DNA from: Alkanindiges hydrocarboniclasticus | Lineage (GTDB): Bacteria > Pseudomonadota > Gammaproteobacteria > Pseudomonadales > Moraxellaceae | Direction of reading: 5' to 3' | Length of the DNA: 64,000 bases | NCBI RefSeq assembly: GCF_001982605.1 | Contig: NZ_MLCN01000006.1 | Span: 52,075-116,074 of the forward strand | In this document: piece by piece, positions 1 through 9,034 of the stretch | How the letters are laid out: every line of letters begins with the position of its first letter | Numbering within the stretch: position 1 is the first letter of the stretch | The notes under the pieces: generated by a model | What the model was told of the DNA's origin: nothing | Databases searched by the model: none | What the model saw: the letters and a program-made list of their open reading frames with translations, nothing else | Translations under genes and position numbers: made by a program

Positions 1-1
1 C

Positions 2-217
2 GGAAATCTGGATGGACATACTGCCCGTGCCATTGAGGATTTGCTGTTTAATTTAAACCGGGAACGTGGCACGACGCTGGTGCTGGTAACCCATGATCTG
101 GAACTGGCCAGCCGCTGTAACCGGCAACTGCATTTGCAGGATGGCCATTTTCAGGCTGCTGGCACAGGGCATCTTAGTCGCTCAGTCGCTGAAGATCGCG
201 CAGCAACTGGAGATTAG
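2..217 (+). CDS. ybbA: ABC transporter ATP-binding protein, YbbA-type (C-terminal fragment)
   Basis: Only the last 71 residues lie in the window; the gene begins upstream of base 1. The visible part carries the end of an ABC nucleotide-binding domain: the D-loop (N-L-D near the start), then a hydrophobic strand leading into the H-loop THD that senses the ATP gamma-phosphate. It stops at TAG 215-217, two bases before the ATG of the FtsX-type permease, so the two are translationally linked. That arrangement matches YbbA-YbbP, a MacB/LolD-like ATPase paired with a large permease and thought to act on lipids or lipoproteins rather than to import solutes. The family is certain; the YbbA assignment rests mainly on the neighbour. 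Confidence 0.85.
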   Translation, partial: GNLDGHTARAIEDLLFNLNRERGTTLVLVTHDLELASRCNRQLHLQDGHFQAAGTGHLSRSVAEDRAATGD

Positions 218-219
218 CC

Positions 220-2652
220 ATGGGACTGTTTATTTTAATGCTGCGCCAGAGTATGGTGGGGCGTGGTGTCTGGATGCTGTTTGCAGCACTGGTGCTGGCG
301 GTGACTGCAACGACAGCTTTGCGTTTTACCAGTGATACCCTCAGCATTGCCATAAACCAGCAGGCAGGTCAGCTTCTGGCAGGGGATCTGGTGCTTAGCA
401 GCAACCAGCCACTGGATGCGGTGTGGCAACAGCGTGCGCAGGACAGTCAGTTGCGTACCAATGCCAGTACGGTTTTTAGCAGCATGGCGCAAACTGGTGA
501 GCAGTTTGTACTGGTTAATGTCAAGGCAGTAAACCCCGGATTTCCCTTGCGCGGCACACTGGGCATTGAGCCTGTGCAATCATCGTCAACGGGTATTCCA
601 GCACCACAAACCATCTGGTTAACGCCGCGCCTGTTTGACTTGCTGAAAGTCCGGCTGGGTGACCAGATTCGAATTGGCGATGCCAGCTTTAAGGTGATGG
701 CTTCCATTGTGCGGGACCCCAATCAGGAAACCGGTATGAGCGGGTTTTCTCCCACAGTAATTATCAACCAGCAGGATGTGGCACGGACAAAAGCCATTCA
801 GGTGGGTAGTCGCATTGATTACCGGCTGATTATGGCAGGGCAGCCGCAACAGGTGCAGGCTTTTGAGCAGCGCTATAAGGATAACCTGCCTCAGGGCGTA
901 CAGTTGCGTACAGCCAGTCAGGGCAATACCCGCCTGATGCGCCCAGTTCGCACACTGGATGACTATGCACAAATTGCCAGTATCCTGACCATGCTGCTGT
1001 GTGGGGTTGCCATTGCACTGGCTTGCCAGCGTTATGTGACGGAACAAATAGACCAGTTTGCCATGCTGCGCTGTCTGGGAGCGGGCCACCGGCAAATGAT
1101 TCTGGTGTATCTGGGATTATTGGGCTTGCTCCTGCTGGCTGCTGCCATTAGCGGCACTATTGTGGGTGCCGGGGTCGCGTATGGTTTGCTGCACATTTTA
1201 CATCAGGCACTACCGGCACTGGAATTACAGTTTCAGCCAGTCATTTTGCTGGGCATGCCACTATTGACCGGTATTTTTGCTGCCGCCGTATTGCTGGCGG
1301 GCTTTGCCGTACCGGACTTATTGCGGCTGATCTATGTGTCGCCGTTACGGGTCATTCGCCGGGTGGAACAGCATTTTAGCTGGTCTAAAATCCTGATTGG
1401 CGGCAGCGCCTTTCTTGCACTATTTGTTTTTTTACTGGTACAAACCGGCAAGCTGGGTTTGAGTATTACCTTGCTGGGTGGCGTGCTGGTGTTGCTGGCA
1501 GTGCTATATGTCATCACACTACTGATGCTAAAGCTCATCCAGAAAACTAGTTTTGGCCAAAGCTATATTCGTCAGCCTAGGCAAATCAGTCTGCAAATTC
1601 TGGCTTTATCACTTGGGCTGGGTTTACTTACCATCTTGCTGTTTCTGCGCAATGACCTGATGCAGCGCTGGCAAACCAGTCTGCCACAAGGCACGCCCAA
1701 CCAGTTTGTATATGGCCTGCCGCCTGACCAGAAAGCTGAGTTTGTGCAGCGTTTGCAATTACAGCAATGGCAAGGTACACCGCTGTATCCCAATATTAAA
1801 GGCCGCTTGATTGCAAAAAATGGCCAGCCTTTTAGCGCAGCACAAACCAAACAGCACAATAGTCTGCGCCGTGAACTTAACTTGACCCAGTCCAGCCAGT
1901 TTCCAGCCGACAATCAGGTGTTGGCCGGCAAGCCTTTTAACGCTGTCAATCAGGTATCAGTCGAGCAGGAAACGGCAACCAGCCTGGGCATTAATCTGGG
2001 CGATCAACTCACCATGAGCCTGCCGGAAGGTAATTTGGTCGCAGAGGTGGTCAGTATCCGCAGTGTCAACTGGGATAGCTTTAGCCCAAACTTCTTCTTT
2101 ATTTATTCACCGGGTAGCATGGACGAGTTTGCAGGCAGTTATCTGGGCAGCTTTTATGTACCGCCAACCCAGCATCAGCAACTGGCACAGCTTATTGCAG
2201 ACTTCCCAACCACAGTTTTTATTGATATTGATGCAGTGTTAAATGAAGTACGCCGCTTGCTGGAAGTACTGGGGCAGGCATTGGCATTACTGGCTGCTCT
2301 GGTATCCATAGCCGGCGTGCTGGTGTTGCTGGCCAGTTTGCAGTTACTGGTCGACCAGCGCCAGCGTGAAGTCATTTTATTACGGGTAATTGGCTTGTCA
2401 CGCCAGCAATTGCGCATGCGTTTAAGCGTGGAAATGGCCTTGATTGGGGTGCTGGCTGGCTTTATGGCTGTCATTCTGGCAGAAAGTGTGGCTGCCCTGA
2501 TGAGCTGGCGTTTAAATATTCCATTTGGCCTGCATTACAGCTGGTGGATTATTCTGCCGGTTATTATGCTGTGTCTGGCATTATTAATTGGTCAGTCCCG
2601 TTTACGGCCACTCTGGAATACATCACCCCTAATGATCTTAAGGCGAGAGTGA
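220..2652 (+). CDS. ybbP: FtsX-type ABC transporter permease YbbP
   Basis: This 810-residue inner-membrane protein has the usual length of YbbP (about 800). An N-terminal membrane segment (about residues 15-35) is followed by a long periplasmic domain, then a cluster of hydrophobic helices at about 250-430, a second periplasmic domain, and a final FtsX block of helices at about 685-800. That doubled FtsX architecture is typical of the family. GGAG at 209-212 sits a few bases before the ATG and overlaps the end of the ATPase gene. With that ATPase it should form an ABC complex of the MacB/LolCDE type. The substrate is not established for the family; extraction or movement of envelope lipids is a general inference. 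Confidence 0.92.
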   Translation: MGLFILMLRQSMVGRGVWMLFAALVLAVTATTALRFTSDTLSIAINQQAGQLLAGDLVLSSNQPLDAVWQQRAQDSQLRTNASTVFSSMAQTGEQFVLVNVKAVNPGFPLRGTLGIEPVQSSSTGIPAPQTIWLTPRLFDLLKVRLGDQIRIGDASFKVMASIVRDPNQETGMSGFSPTVIINQQDVARTKAIQVGSRIDYRLIMAGQPQQVQAFEQRYKDNLPQGVQLRTASQGNTRLMRPVRTLDDYAQIASILTMLLCGVAIALACQRYVTEQIDQFAMLRCLGAGHRQMILVYLGLLGLLLLAAAISGTIVGAGVAYGLLHILHQALPALELQFQPVILLGMPLLTGIFAAAVLLAGFAVPDLLRLIYVSPLRVIRRVEQHFSWSKILIGGSAFLALFVFLLVQTGKLGLSITLLGGVLVLLAVLYVITLLMLKLIQKTSFGQSYIRQPRQISLQILALSLGLGLLTILLFLRNDLMQRWQTSLPQGTPNQFVYGLPPDQKAEFVQRLQLQQWQGTPLYPNIKGRLIAKNGQPFSAAQTKQHNSLRRELNLTQSSQFPADNQVLAGKPFNAVNQVSVEQETATSLGINLGDQLTMSLPEGNLVAEVVSIRSVNWDSFSPNFFFIYSPGSMDEFAGSYLGSFYVPPTQHQQLAQLIADFPTTVFIDIDAVLNEVRRLLEVLGQALALLAALVSIAGVLVLLASLQLLVDQRQREVILLRVIGLSRQQLRMRLSVEMALIGVLAGFMAVILAESVAALMSWRLNIPFGLHYSWWIILPVIMLCLALLIGQSRLRPLWNTSPLMILRRE

Positions 2653-2707
2653 TTGTAAGAGGAAAGGACTTTAAGATAAGAGTGATTTTGAATCAGCAAT
2701 GATATTG

Positions 2708-2729
2708 AGGCAGGCCTAGCATCCTGCCT
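2708..2729 (+). other. Hairpin without U-tract downstream of ybbP
   Basis: A perfect 7-bp stem (AGGCAGG at 2708-2714 with CCTGCCT at 2723-2729) with an 8-base loop lies between ybbP and pdxB. There is no following T-run, so it is not a convincing intrinsic terminator. It could stabilise a 3' end. Confidence 0.35.
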
Positions 2730-2791
2730 TGGCTATGCTGTAAACAGATATTTCATCAATTTTCGTTACCAATCAGTATAAGGATGCCACT

Positions 2792-3907
2792 TTGAACGAC
2801 CAGACTGTCCAGCAATCATTCAATAACAATACCCTGAAAGTTATTGCCGATGAAAATCTGGCCCTGACTGATTACTTTTTTGCGGATCTGGCCGAAATTG
2901 ACTACCGGGCAGGCCGTGGTATTCAGGCTGAGGATCTAACTGCAGCCAATGCCTTACTGGTACGTTCGGTCACCAAGGTAACGCCAGCGTTACTGGAAGG
3001 CTCAGCCGTTGAATTTGTGGGCAGTGCAACTATAGGTACTGATCATATTGACCTGGCTGGCCTTGCTACAAATCATGTTGAAGTGACTCATGCACCGGGT
3101 TGTAATGCGCAGGCCGTGGCTGAATATGTCGTGACAGCCATTTTAACCCTGCAACCTGAAAGGGTTCAGGCTGGCACAGATTTTTGCCTTGGCATTGTTG
3201 GCCTTGGCAATGTAGGCAGCAGGCTGGCACAACTTGCACAGCGACTGGGCTGGCGCGTTATTGGCACTGACCCAAACGTGCAACTGCCAGAAATTGAAAA
3301 CCTGAGCTTTGCGCAACTACTGGCAGAGTCGGATGCTATCAGCATTCATGTACCGCTCACGCATACCGGTCAGCATGCCACCTATCATTTGTTTAATACC
3401 CAAACCTTTGAACAGATGAAGCCTGCCTGTTTGCTGATTAATTCAGCCCGTGGCGAAGTGGTGAGTGAACAGGCATTATTAAATGACATTGCAAAAACGC
3501 AGCGCCCAGTGGTACTGGATGTGTTTGAGCATGAACCAATCATTAGTCGCAATTTGTTGGATCATCTGGCGCTGGCTACACCGCATATTGCCGGTTATAG
3601 TCTGGAAGGCAAGGCACGCGGCACACAAATGGTGTATCAGGCATTTTGCCAGCATTTTAAGCGGGAAGCCTCCAAACAGTTTGAAAGCCAGCTTGCTGAC
3701 ATGCCTGTATTGTTTAACCTCAAGCAGCCCTTATCCACGCAATTACTCCCCTTGCTACCACAGCTTTATAATATCCGTGCTGATGATCAGGCATTACGGG
3801 CAGGACTCAATAAAGATGGCATGGTAGATGCTGCACATTTTGATTACTTACGTAAAACTTATCCTTTGCGCCGTGAGTGGGCTGCCTATGGCGATCAATC
3901 ATTTTAA
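2792..3907 (+). CDS. pdxB: Erythronate-4-phosphate dehydrogenase
   Basis: PdxB oxidises 4-phospho-D-erythronate in the DXP-dependent pyridoxal phosphate pathway, in the cytoplasm. The 371-residue length is close to the family norm (about 380). It has the D-2-hydroxyacid dehydrogenase layout: a Rossmann GxGxxG (GLGNVG, about residue 137), then the catalytic Arg in SARGE, Glu in DVFEHEP and His in PHIAGY. The C-terminal extension after about 285 is the PdxB dimerisation domain. The start is TTG, with AAGG at 2780-2783; an ATG at 2784 runs into a stop in another frame after three codons. A Gap-family gene at 33399 could be Epd, the preceding enzyme of the same pathway. Confidence 0.93.
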   Translation: MNDQTVQQSFNNNTLKVIADENLALTDYFFADLAEIDYRAGRGIQAEDLTAANALLVRSVTKVTPALLEGSAVEFVGSATIGTDHIDLAGLATNHVEVTHAPGCNAQAVAEYVVTAILTLQPERVQAGTDFCLGIVGLGNVGSRLAQLAQRLGWRVIGTDPNVQLPEIENLSFAQLLAESDAISIHVPLTHTGQHATYHLFNTQTFEQMKPACLLINSARGEVVSEQALLNDIAKTQRPVVLDVFEHEPIISRNLLDHLALATPHIAGYSLEGKARGTQMVYQAFCQHFKREASKQFESQLADMPVLFNLKQPLSTQLLPLLPQLYNIRADDQALRAGLNKDGMVDAAHFDYLRKTYPLRREWAAYGDQSF

Positions 3908-3972
3908 TTGGGCTTGATCGTTTTGATGCTCATTGTGTTATTAACTAAAAAATATCGCCGGAAACCTGTTCC

Positions 3973-4935
3973 ATGAATGCAACTTCTTCCCAGCTTTCGG
4001 GCAGATTACAAGCCATACGCGCGCGGGCCATCCTGTATCAGCATATTCGTGAGTTTTTTAGCCAGCGGCAGGTGCTGGAGGTGGAAACTCCAGTTTTGCA
4101 GTCAGTTCAAAACAGTAACAATCCGGCCATAATTGTCCAGCGGCAGATTATCGGAGAGGCTCAACGCAGTGATTTGCCAACCTGCTTACACACTTCGCCA
4201 GCCTTTGCCATGCAGCAATTACTAACATGTGGCTGTGGGGCAATTTACCAGATTTGCAAGGTATTCCCTCATTCTATAAAAGCGCACGAGCAGCAACGTA
4301 AACACAGCAGTGAATTTTCCATGCTGGCGTGGTACACACCGGATACCACCTTTGCGCAACTCATGCAGGATATTGATGAGTTGCTGGCCCACGTATTTGG
4401 TTATCGGGTTGATTTTGAAGTCATCAGCTATCAGCATGCTTTTATGCGTCGGCTGGATATCAATCCGCATCGGGCAGAAATCAAACAGCTTAAGGAGCTG
4501 GCGCGCCGTGTTGGCTTAAATGTTAATTACGGGGAAGACCGTATGGCATGGCTAGAGGCGCTCTTTTGCCATTTTGTCGAACCCACCTTGGGCTATAACC
4601 AGCCTGTGTTTTTAACGGATTTTCCACTGGAAATGGCTGCCACGGCGCAAAGCAAAGTTAATGATGATGGCATTACAGTCGCCACAAAATTTGATTTATA
4701 TATTGATGGCTTAAAACTGGCTAGCGGCCAGCAAATGCACATTGAACAGTCATTAAATCACATGCCAGAAAACCCAAAATTAGAAAACCAAATATTGGAG
4801 AATGAAATTCTGGAAAATCAGCACACTGTTTTACCCCATGGCCGAATTTTACTGGGGCTGGATCGTCTGCTGATGTTACTGATGGATAAGCGCCGGATTG
4901 ATCAGGTAATGAGTTTTCCTGTATACCCGGATTAG
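3973..4935 (+). CDS. epmA: EpmA/GenX-like class II lysyl-tRNA synthetase homologue, signature residues missing
   Basis: The 320-residue protein aligns over its whole length with EpmA (PoxA/YjeA/GenX), the truncated LysRS-like enzyme that adds beta-lysine to elongation factor P. Several active-site signatures are altered. Motif 2, normally F-R-x-E, reads F-P-H-S at residues 98-101, so the ATP-binding Arg and the following acidic residues are absent. The usual TSPE is TSPA (74-77), LEWY is LAWY (118-121), and the Glu of the late (I/L)-E-L-A-N-G motif is Lys248. Motif 3 (GLDR, 295-298) is intact. Residues 269-284 carry a short ILEN-type repeat where E. coli EpmA has other sequence. The fold assignment is firm. 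Whether it still ligates beta-lysine to EF-P is doubtful, and it may be a pseudoenzyme or have another substrate. Comparison with E. coli EpmA is from memory. Confidence 0.8.
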   Translation: MNATSSQLSGRLQAIRARAILYQHIREFFSQRQVLEVETPVLQSVQNSNNPAIIVQRQIIGEAQRSDLPTCLHTSPAFAMQQLLTCGCGAIYQICKVFPHSIKAHEQQRKHSSEFSMLAWYTPDTTFAQLMQDIDELLAHVFGYRVDFEVISYQHAFMRRLDINPHRAEIKQLKELARRVGLNVNYGEDRMAWLEALFCHFVEPTLGYNQPVFLTDFPLEMAATAQSKVNDDGITVATKFDLYIDGLKLASGQQMHIEQSLNHMPENPKLENQILENEILENQHTVLPHGRILLGLDRLLMLLMDKRRIDQVMSFPVYPD

Positions 4936-5064
4936 ACCTGCTCAGAAAATGCTTTAGGTCATCTGTTTGTTAATGCAAACACAACAGGCTGAAACAAAGG
5001 CCGGGACATACGGCGTAGGCAAGCTGCTAGACTCTTAAGCTCTTGCCAGCTAAGGAATGAACAC

Positions 5065-5667
5065 ATGAAACTGTATTATTCACCCGGTGCCTGTCCTTTA
5101 ACTATTCATGTACTGCTGAATGACCTCGGGATTGATTACCAACTGGTGAGGGTGGATTTAAAAAGCCACAAAACAGAAGATGGCCGTGATTATTATGAAA
5201 TTAATCCAAAAGGTTACGTTCCAACCCTAGAACTCGAGAGCGGTGAGCGCATTACCGAGCTGCCTGCTGTGGCGCAGTATTTATCGGAAAGCCAGCAAAA
5301 TTATCATTTATTCCCACAACAGGGCCTGCCCAAAATTCGTGTAATAGAGTGGCTGGCTTTTATTGGTTCAGAAGTTCATAAAAGCTTTGCACCCCTGTTT
5401 AATCCTGCATCCAGTGAGGAGGCCAAAAAAGCGGCACAGGATAAAATCAACAACCGTTTTGGATATATTGATCAGGTGCTGCAACAGCAGGCTTATGTGA
5501 CAGGTGATGTCCTCAGTATTGCTGACATTTACTTGTTTGTGATTTTAACCTGGGCCAATAACATGAAACTGGATTTAAGCCAGTTTCCTAATTTGCAGAT
5601 TCATCAGCAAAAGGTAGGTGAATATCCTGCTGTACAAAAAAGCCTGAAAGAAGAAGGCCTCATGTAA
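5065..5667 (+). CDS. Glutathione S-transferase, beta-class-like
   Basis: This 200-residue cytoplasmic enzyme has a thioredoxin-like N-terminal domain and an all-helical C-terminal domain. The beta-class hallmarks are visible: Cys in SPGACPLT near residue 9, an E-L-P-A-V segment near 70 for the glutathione gamma-glutamyl group, and E-V-H-K around residue 105, matching the conserved His-Lys pair. It likely conjugates glutathione to electrophiles or acts in redox defence; the substrate cannot be told from sequence. AAGGAATG lies just before the ATG. It appears monocistronic, with a strong terminator following. Confidence 0.9.
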   Translation: MKLYYSPGACPLTIHVLLNDLGIDYQLVRVDLKSHKTEDGRDYYEINPKGYVPTLELESGERITELPAVAQYLSESQQNYHLFPQQGLPKIRVIEWLAFIGSEVHKSFAPLFNPASSEEAKKAAQDKINNRFGYIDQVLQQQAYVTGDVLSIADIYLFVILTWANNMKLDLSQFPNLQIHQQKVGEYPAVQKSLKEEGLM

Positions 5668-5701
5668 CGTGTTTGCATCATGCAGGATAAAAGCAGTAGA
5701 T

Positions 5702-5733
5702 AAAAAAAGGGGCAACGTGAGGCCCCTTTTTTT
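5702..5733 (+). terminator. Bidirectional intrinsic terminator between gst and thiG
   Basis: A GGGGC/GCCCC stem is flanked by A7 on the left and T7 on the right, with an 8-base loop. The symmetric A/T tracts let it terminate both the GST gene (plus) and the convergent thiG gene (minus). Confidence 0.9.
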
Positions 5734-5758
5734 AACAACCTAGGCAGTAGTACATGGA

Positions 5759-6619
5759 TTATTTAAAGAAATACCCAGTTTCTGGTGAGCTTGCAGCAGC
5801 GTAAGGCTTTCTCGCCATACGTCCTGCCAGATAAGCCTCACGGCCTGCTTCCACAGCTTTTTTCATGGCAGAAGCCATCAGCACAGGCTGCTGGGCAGCG
5901 GCAATCGCAGTATTCATCAGCACCCCGGCACAACCCAGTTCCATGGCAATGGCGGCATCGCTGGCAGTACCAACACCGGCATCCACAATAATCGGTACCT
6001 GATTTTTACTTTGGGCGGCATTTTCCAGAATCAGGCGAATATTATGCGGATTAGTTAAGCCCAGACCGGAACCAATCAGGCTACCTAAAGGCATCACGGC
6101 AACACAGCCCATGTCTGCAAGTTCCTGGGCAATGATTGGGTCATCTGAGGTATACACCATCACCTCAAAACCGTCATCAATCAGGGTGCGTGCCGCCTTT
6201 AGCGTATGTACCACATTGGGATACAGGGTTTTCTGGTCACCCAGCACTTCCAGTTTGACCAGATTGTGCCCATCCAGTAATTCACGCGCCAGCATGCAGG
6301 TACGAATGGCACTATCTGCATCAAAACAGCCTGCCGTATTGGGCAAAATGGTATATTTTTCTGGTGAAATCACTGACAACAGATTTGGCTGATCCGGGTT
6401 TTGCCCAATATTCACCCGGCGAATGGCAACTGTGACAATTTCTGCACCACTGGTTTCAATTGCAGCACCGGTTTCAGCCAGATCCCTGTATTTGCCAGTA
6501 CCCACCAGCAAGCGGGAATTAAACTGACGCGAACCAATAGTCAGGCTTTCGCTTATGGCAGGCCGTTCTGGCATGGTTTGATCAGAAGAAAGACCATTGT
6601 TGCTAAGCTGTGACATCAT
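5759..6619 (-). CDS. thiG: Thiazole synthase
   Basis: ThiG condenses 1-deoxyxylulose 5-phosphate, dehydroglycine and sulfur from ThiS thiocarboxylate to make the thiazole of thiamine. The TIM-barrel sequence is intact, including the N-L-V-K-L-E-V strand whose Lys forms the Schiff base with DXP and the glycine-rich phosphate-binding turn G-S-G-L-G. At 286 residues it is about 25 longer than usual because of a poorly conserved N-terminal tail. Two ATGs occur in a row (6619 and 6616). The only ribosome-binding site is the GGAGG formed by the last glycine codons of thiS, which is better spaced for the second ATG. Gene order is DUF423-thiS-thiG; ThiE is at 20305. Confidence 0.95.
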   Translation of the reverse strand: MMSQLSNNGLSSDQTMPERPAISESLTIGSRQFNSRLLVGTGKYRDLAETGAAIETSGAEIVTVAIRRVNIGQNPDQPNLLSVISPEKYTILPNTAGCFDADSAIRTCMLARELLDGHNLVKLEVLGDQKTLYPNVVHTLKAARTLIDDGFEVMVYTSDDPIIAQELADMGCVAVMPLGSLIGSGLGLTNPHNIRLILENAAQSKNQVPIIVDAGVGTASDAAIAMELGCAGVLMNTAIAAAQQPVLMASAMKKAVEAGREAYLAGRMARKPYAAASSPETGYFFK

Positions 6620-6840
6620 TAACCTCCACCAACAGCCTGAATAATTTCAATTTTTGCGCCATCATGTAGCACAGTTTCAGCATGTTTGCTCTTGGGCACC
6701 AGCATTTCATCCAGCTCGACAGCAAGGCGTTTATCTTGCAGGCCAAGCTCGGCAATCAGGGCTGCCAGTATTACTGATTTCACCTGTCTGGCTTCACCAT
6801 TAATGTGTACGTGAATAGCGTCGTTCATGTTGTTACTCAT
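6619..6840 (-). CDS. thiS: Thiamine biosynthesis sulfur carrier protein ThiS
   Basis: This small ubiquitin-like carrier ends in the required Gly-Gly (AVGGG), where ThiF adenylates and thiocarboxylates the terminal glycine. I chose the ATG at 6840 (73 residues) because it overlaps the DUF423 stop as ATGA; an in-frame ATG at 6828 would give a more typical 69 residues, and one at 6864 also exists. The stop shares one base with the first thiG ATG, so three genes are tightly coupled. ThiF is not in the window. Confidence 0.9.
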   Translation of the reverse strand: MSNNMNDAIHVHINGEARQVKSVILAALIAELGLQDKRLAVELDEMLVPKSKHAETVLHDGAKIEIIQAVGGG

Positions 6841-7205
6841 GCTTGTACCCGAACCATAATCCATGCAAGACCCAGCCAGCCTGCGATCATGGCTAACCCG
6901 CCAATAGGGGTAATCGCGCCAAACCAGCGCGGTGCACCCAGCGCCATCAAATATAGTGAACCACAGAAAATAATAATACCCAGTTGTAGCAATACAGCCG
7001 GTAATTTAAAGGACAGTTCAGGCAGGATTTTTGTCAAAATACCCAGCGCCAGCAAGCCAAGGGCATGATAAAAAAAATACTCGGTTGCAGTATGCCACCA
7101 GCCCAGTTGTTCAACGGATGCACGGCTTTTTAAACCATGCGCACCAAATGCGCCAAGCACCACGGCAATTGCCAAATTAATGGCAGCAATAGCAATCCAC
7201 ATCAA
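6837..7205 (-). CDS. DUF423 family membrane protein
   Basis: This 122-residue hydrophobic protein has about four transmembrane helices and the G-A-F-G-A-H-G motif near residue 22 that is characteristic of DUF423 (YgdD-like). The family has no established biochemical role. Its stop overlaps the thiS start (ATGA), so it is the first gene of a three-gene unit with thiS and thiG. I infer co-transcription but not a role in thiamine synthesis. Confidence 0.88.
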   Translation of the reverse strand: MMWIAIAAINLAIAVVLGAFGAHGLKSRASVEQLGWWHTATEYFFYHALGLLALGILTKILPELSFKLPAVLLQLGIIIFCGSLYLMALGAPRWFGAITPIGGLAMIAGWLGLAWIMVRVQA

Positions 7206-7311
7206 GATTATTCCTCATTGTGCAGGCCGCTAGTTTACCCAAAACTAGCTTAAATAACCATGAAAGCCAGCGGTAGAGCCGCTTTATTCAAATAAAACAC
7301 CCAGCTAAGCC

Positions 7312-7349
7312 AAAATAAAAGAGCCATAAAACATGAATTTTATGACTCT
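7312..7349 (-). terminator. Intrinsic terminator of rpoH
   Basis: On the minus strand a GAGTCATAAAA / TTTTATGGCTC hairpin (one mismatch) is followed by a T-rich tract (7320-7312). It sits about 60 bases beyond the rpoH stop. On the plus strand there is no T-run. Confidence 0.8.
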
Positions 7350-7406
7350 CATCTTTCAGTATTTCTAGGACTAAAAATTAGTTCAAAGGGATGATCAAAA
7401 GCAGCT

Positions 7407-8270
7407 TTAGCCAGCCATCATGGCAGTCTTGATTTTTTCCATGGCATTTTTTTCAAGTTGGCGAATGCGCTCGGCAGATACATTGTACTCGGCAGCAAGT
7501 TCATGCAGGGTAGACTTGTCATCATCCAGCCAGCGCCGTTGCAGGATGGTACGCGAACGGTCATCCAGCATGCCCATGGCACTATGTAGTGCATTGTTAT
7601 TGTGCGCTTCCCAATCCGCATCTTCAACTTCACGAGCCGGATCATAGCGACTGTCTTCCAGATAAATAACCGGCGCTACACGGCCTTCATCGTCATCATC
7701 GGCCTGTGCCTCAAACGATGCATCATAAGCAGTCAGGCGGCCTTCCATTTCCAGAACCTGCTCAGCAGTAACATTCAAGTCCTGTGCAATAGCAGCAGCT
7801 TCGTCCAGCGTTAACTTGCGGCTGGCTTTTTTCAGGCTACGCAAATTAAAGAACAACTTACGCTGTGCCTTGGTAGTCGCTACTTTAACAATTCGCCAGT
7901 TACGGATAACAAACTCATGAATTTCTGCTTTAATCCAGTGTACGGCAAACGACACCAGACGCACGCCCATGGTCGGGTCAAAGCGCTTAACGGCTTTCAT
8001 CAGGCCCAGATTACCTTCCTGAATCAGGTCAGCCTGCGGCAAACCATAACCGGCATAACTTCTTGCAATATGAACCACAAAGCGCAGGTGAGACATAACA
8101 AGCATTTTGGCCGCATCAACATCCTGATCGTAGAAATAACGATCAGCAAGTTCTTTTTCCTGCTCAGCCGTTAAAATTGGAATCTGGTTAACGGTGCTGA
8201 TATAGGCGCCCAAGTTTACGCCTGGAGCGGTTAAAGACAAGGGCATCAGCTGGTTAGTGCTGTCGCTCAT
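7407..8270 (-). CDS. rpoH: RNA polymerase sigma-32 (heat-shock) factor
   Basis: This 287-residue sigma-70-family protein directs RNA polymerase to heat-shock promoters. Region 2 contains [10 protein letters not shown], and the RpoH box QRKLFFNLR (residues 136-144) is intact; this motif distinguishes sigma-32 from other sigma factors and governs its turnover. Region 4.2 near the C terminus carries the helix-turn-helix. The ATG at 8270 has AAGGAG a few bases before it. It is monocistronic, with its own terminator. I could not recognise a defined RNA thermometer by eye. Confidence 0.97.
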   Translation of the reverse strand: MSDSTNQLMPLSLTAPGVNLGAYISTVNQIPILTAEQEKELADRYFYDQDVDAAKMLVMSHLRFVVHIARSYAGYGLPQADLIQEGNLGLMKAVKRFDPTMGVRLVSFAVHWIKAEIHEFVIRNWRIVKVATTKAQRKLFFNLRSLKKASRKLTLDEAAAIAQDLNVTAEQVLEMEGRLTAYDASFEAQADDDDEGRVAPVIYLEDSRYDPAREVEDADWEAHNNNALHSAMGMLDDRSRTILQRRWLDDDKSTLHELAAEYNVSAERIRQLEKNAMEKIKTAMMAG

Positions 8271-8417
8271 GAAAACTCCTTGATTAGGGCTTTTAAAGGC
8301 TGGCCCTGTTGCTTTAATTTTGAATTATAAGGGTTATAGCACAATTACTTATGCAAGATTTAAGTTTAGTTGTGTAAAGTTACAACAATCGGTGTCATCT
8401 GGTAAATGTATCACAAA

Positions 8418-8663
8418 CTATGAATTTTTCTTGCTGATTAAAAATTCAAGACGCTGATTTTCTTGATGAATAATTTTAAAATCATGACCAGCAATTTCAC
8501 AATACCGTTTAATGTCAGTCAGGCTATTTGCATCGCTAGCTATTAGATGTATGGCCTCACCCTCAGCCATACCATGCAGGGCCTGTTTAAGTTTAAGAAG
8601 GGGAAGTGGGCAGGCCAGACCTGTGGCATCAATCTTTTTTTGGGGGGCATCAGTAGAAGTCAT
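8418..8663 (-). CDS. tusA: TusA-family sulfur carrier protein
   Basis: This 81-residue protein has the TusA signature C-P-L-P-L-L-K-L-K near the N terminus, whose Cys carries persulfide sulfur, and the usual two-layer alpha/beta length. The frame stays open upstream to 8771, but that extension is AT-rich and unlike the family, so I start at ATG 8663. TusA relays sulfur in tRNA 2-thiouridine synthesis and supplies other pathways. TusBCDE are not nearby, so the exact client (tRNA, molybdopterin or other) is open. Confidence 0.88.
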   Translation of the reverse strand: MTSTDAPQKKIDATGLACPLPLLKLKQALHGMAEGEAIHLIASDANSLTDIKRYCEIAGHDFKIIHQENQRLEFLISKKNS

Positions 8664-9034
8664 GGCATAGCCTGCATTAAATAGCTGGTTTATTATAAAA
8701 TGCTTTGCACGTTTACTGACGATAAAATAACGATAAAAAACTGTTACATGATAAAAAAGGCTAAAAATCAAACATTTTTAAGTAAATGTGACAGAAACCC
8801 CATCTTATTTACAAACATTATCTTTTCTAGCTTTGCACCTTGGAAAGTTCATGTTAAGCTCAAATGATACTGGTGTTAAGTATTACATTTAATACGGTAT
8901 TGGATTTGATCTGGAATTGTTGAATGATATACAGAATGACTACGACAACAAGAAATAAGTTTTTTGATGGTCTGTGTTTCTCTGCTGTTGCAACACCGGA
9001 CAGTCCTTCTTTTGTTTTATATGAGGATTGACAT
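8664..9034. other. Intergenic region between tusA and csp
   Basis: This divergent gap is AT-rich. It holds the putative csp promoter at 8906-8933 and a roughly 95-base csp leader. I saw no open frame that looks coding and no recognisable riboswitch. Confidence 0.6.
8906..8933 (+). promoter_or_regulatory. Putative sigma-70 promoter of csp
   Basis: TTGATC (8906-8911) and TATACA (8928-8933) are separated by 16 bases, four matches to consensus in each hexamer. This places transcription start near 8940 and gives a leader of about 95 bases, moderately long as is common for cold-shock mRNAs. Confidence 0.45.

Noticed and set aside
8271..8400. RNA thermometer in the rpoH leader
   Set aside because: The region is AT-rich and surely folds, but I could not identify a ROSE-type or rpoH-type structure covering the start by eye.
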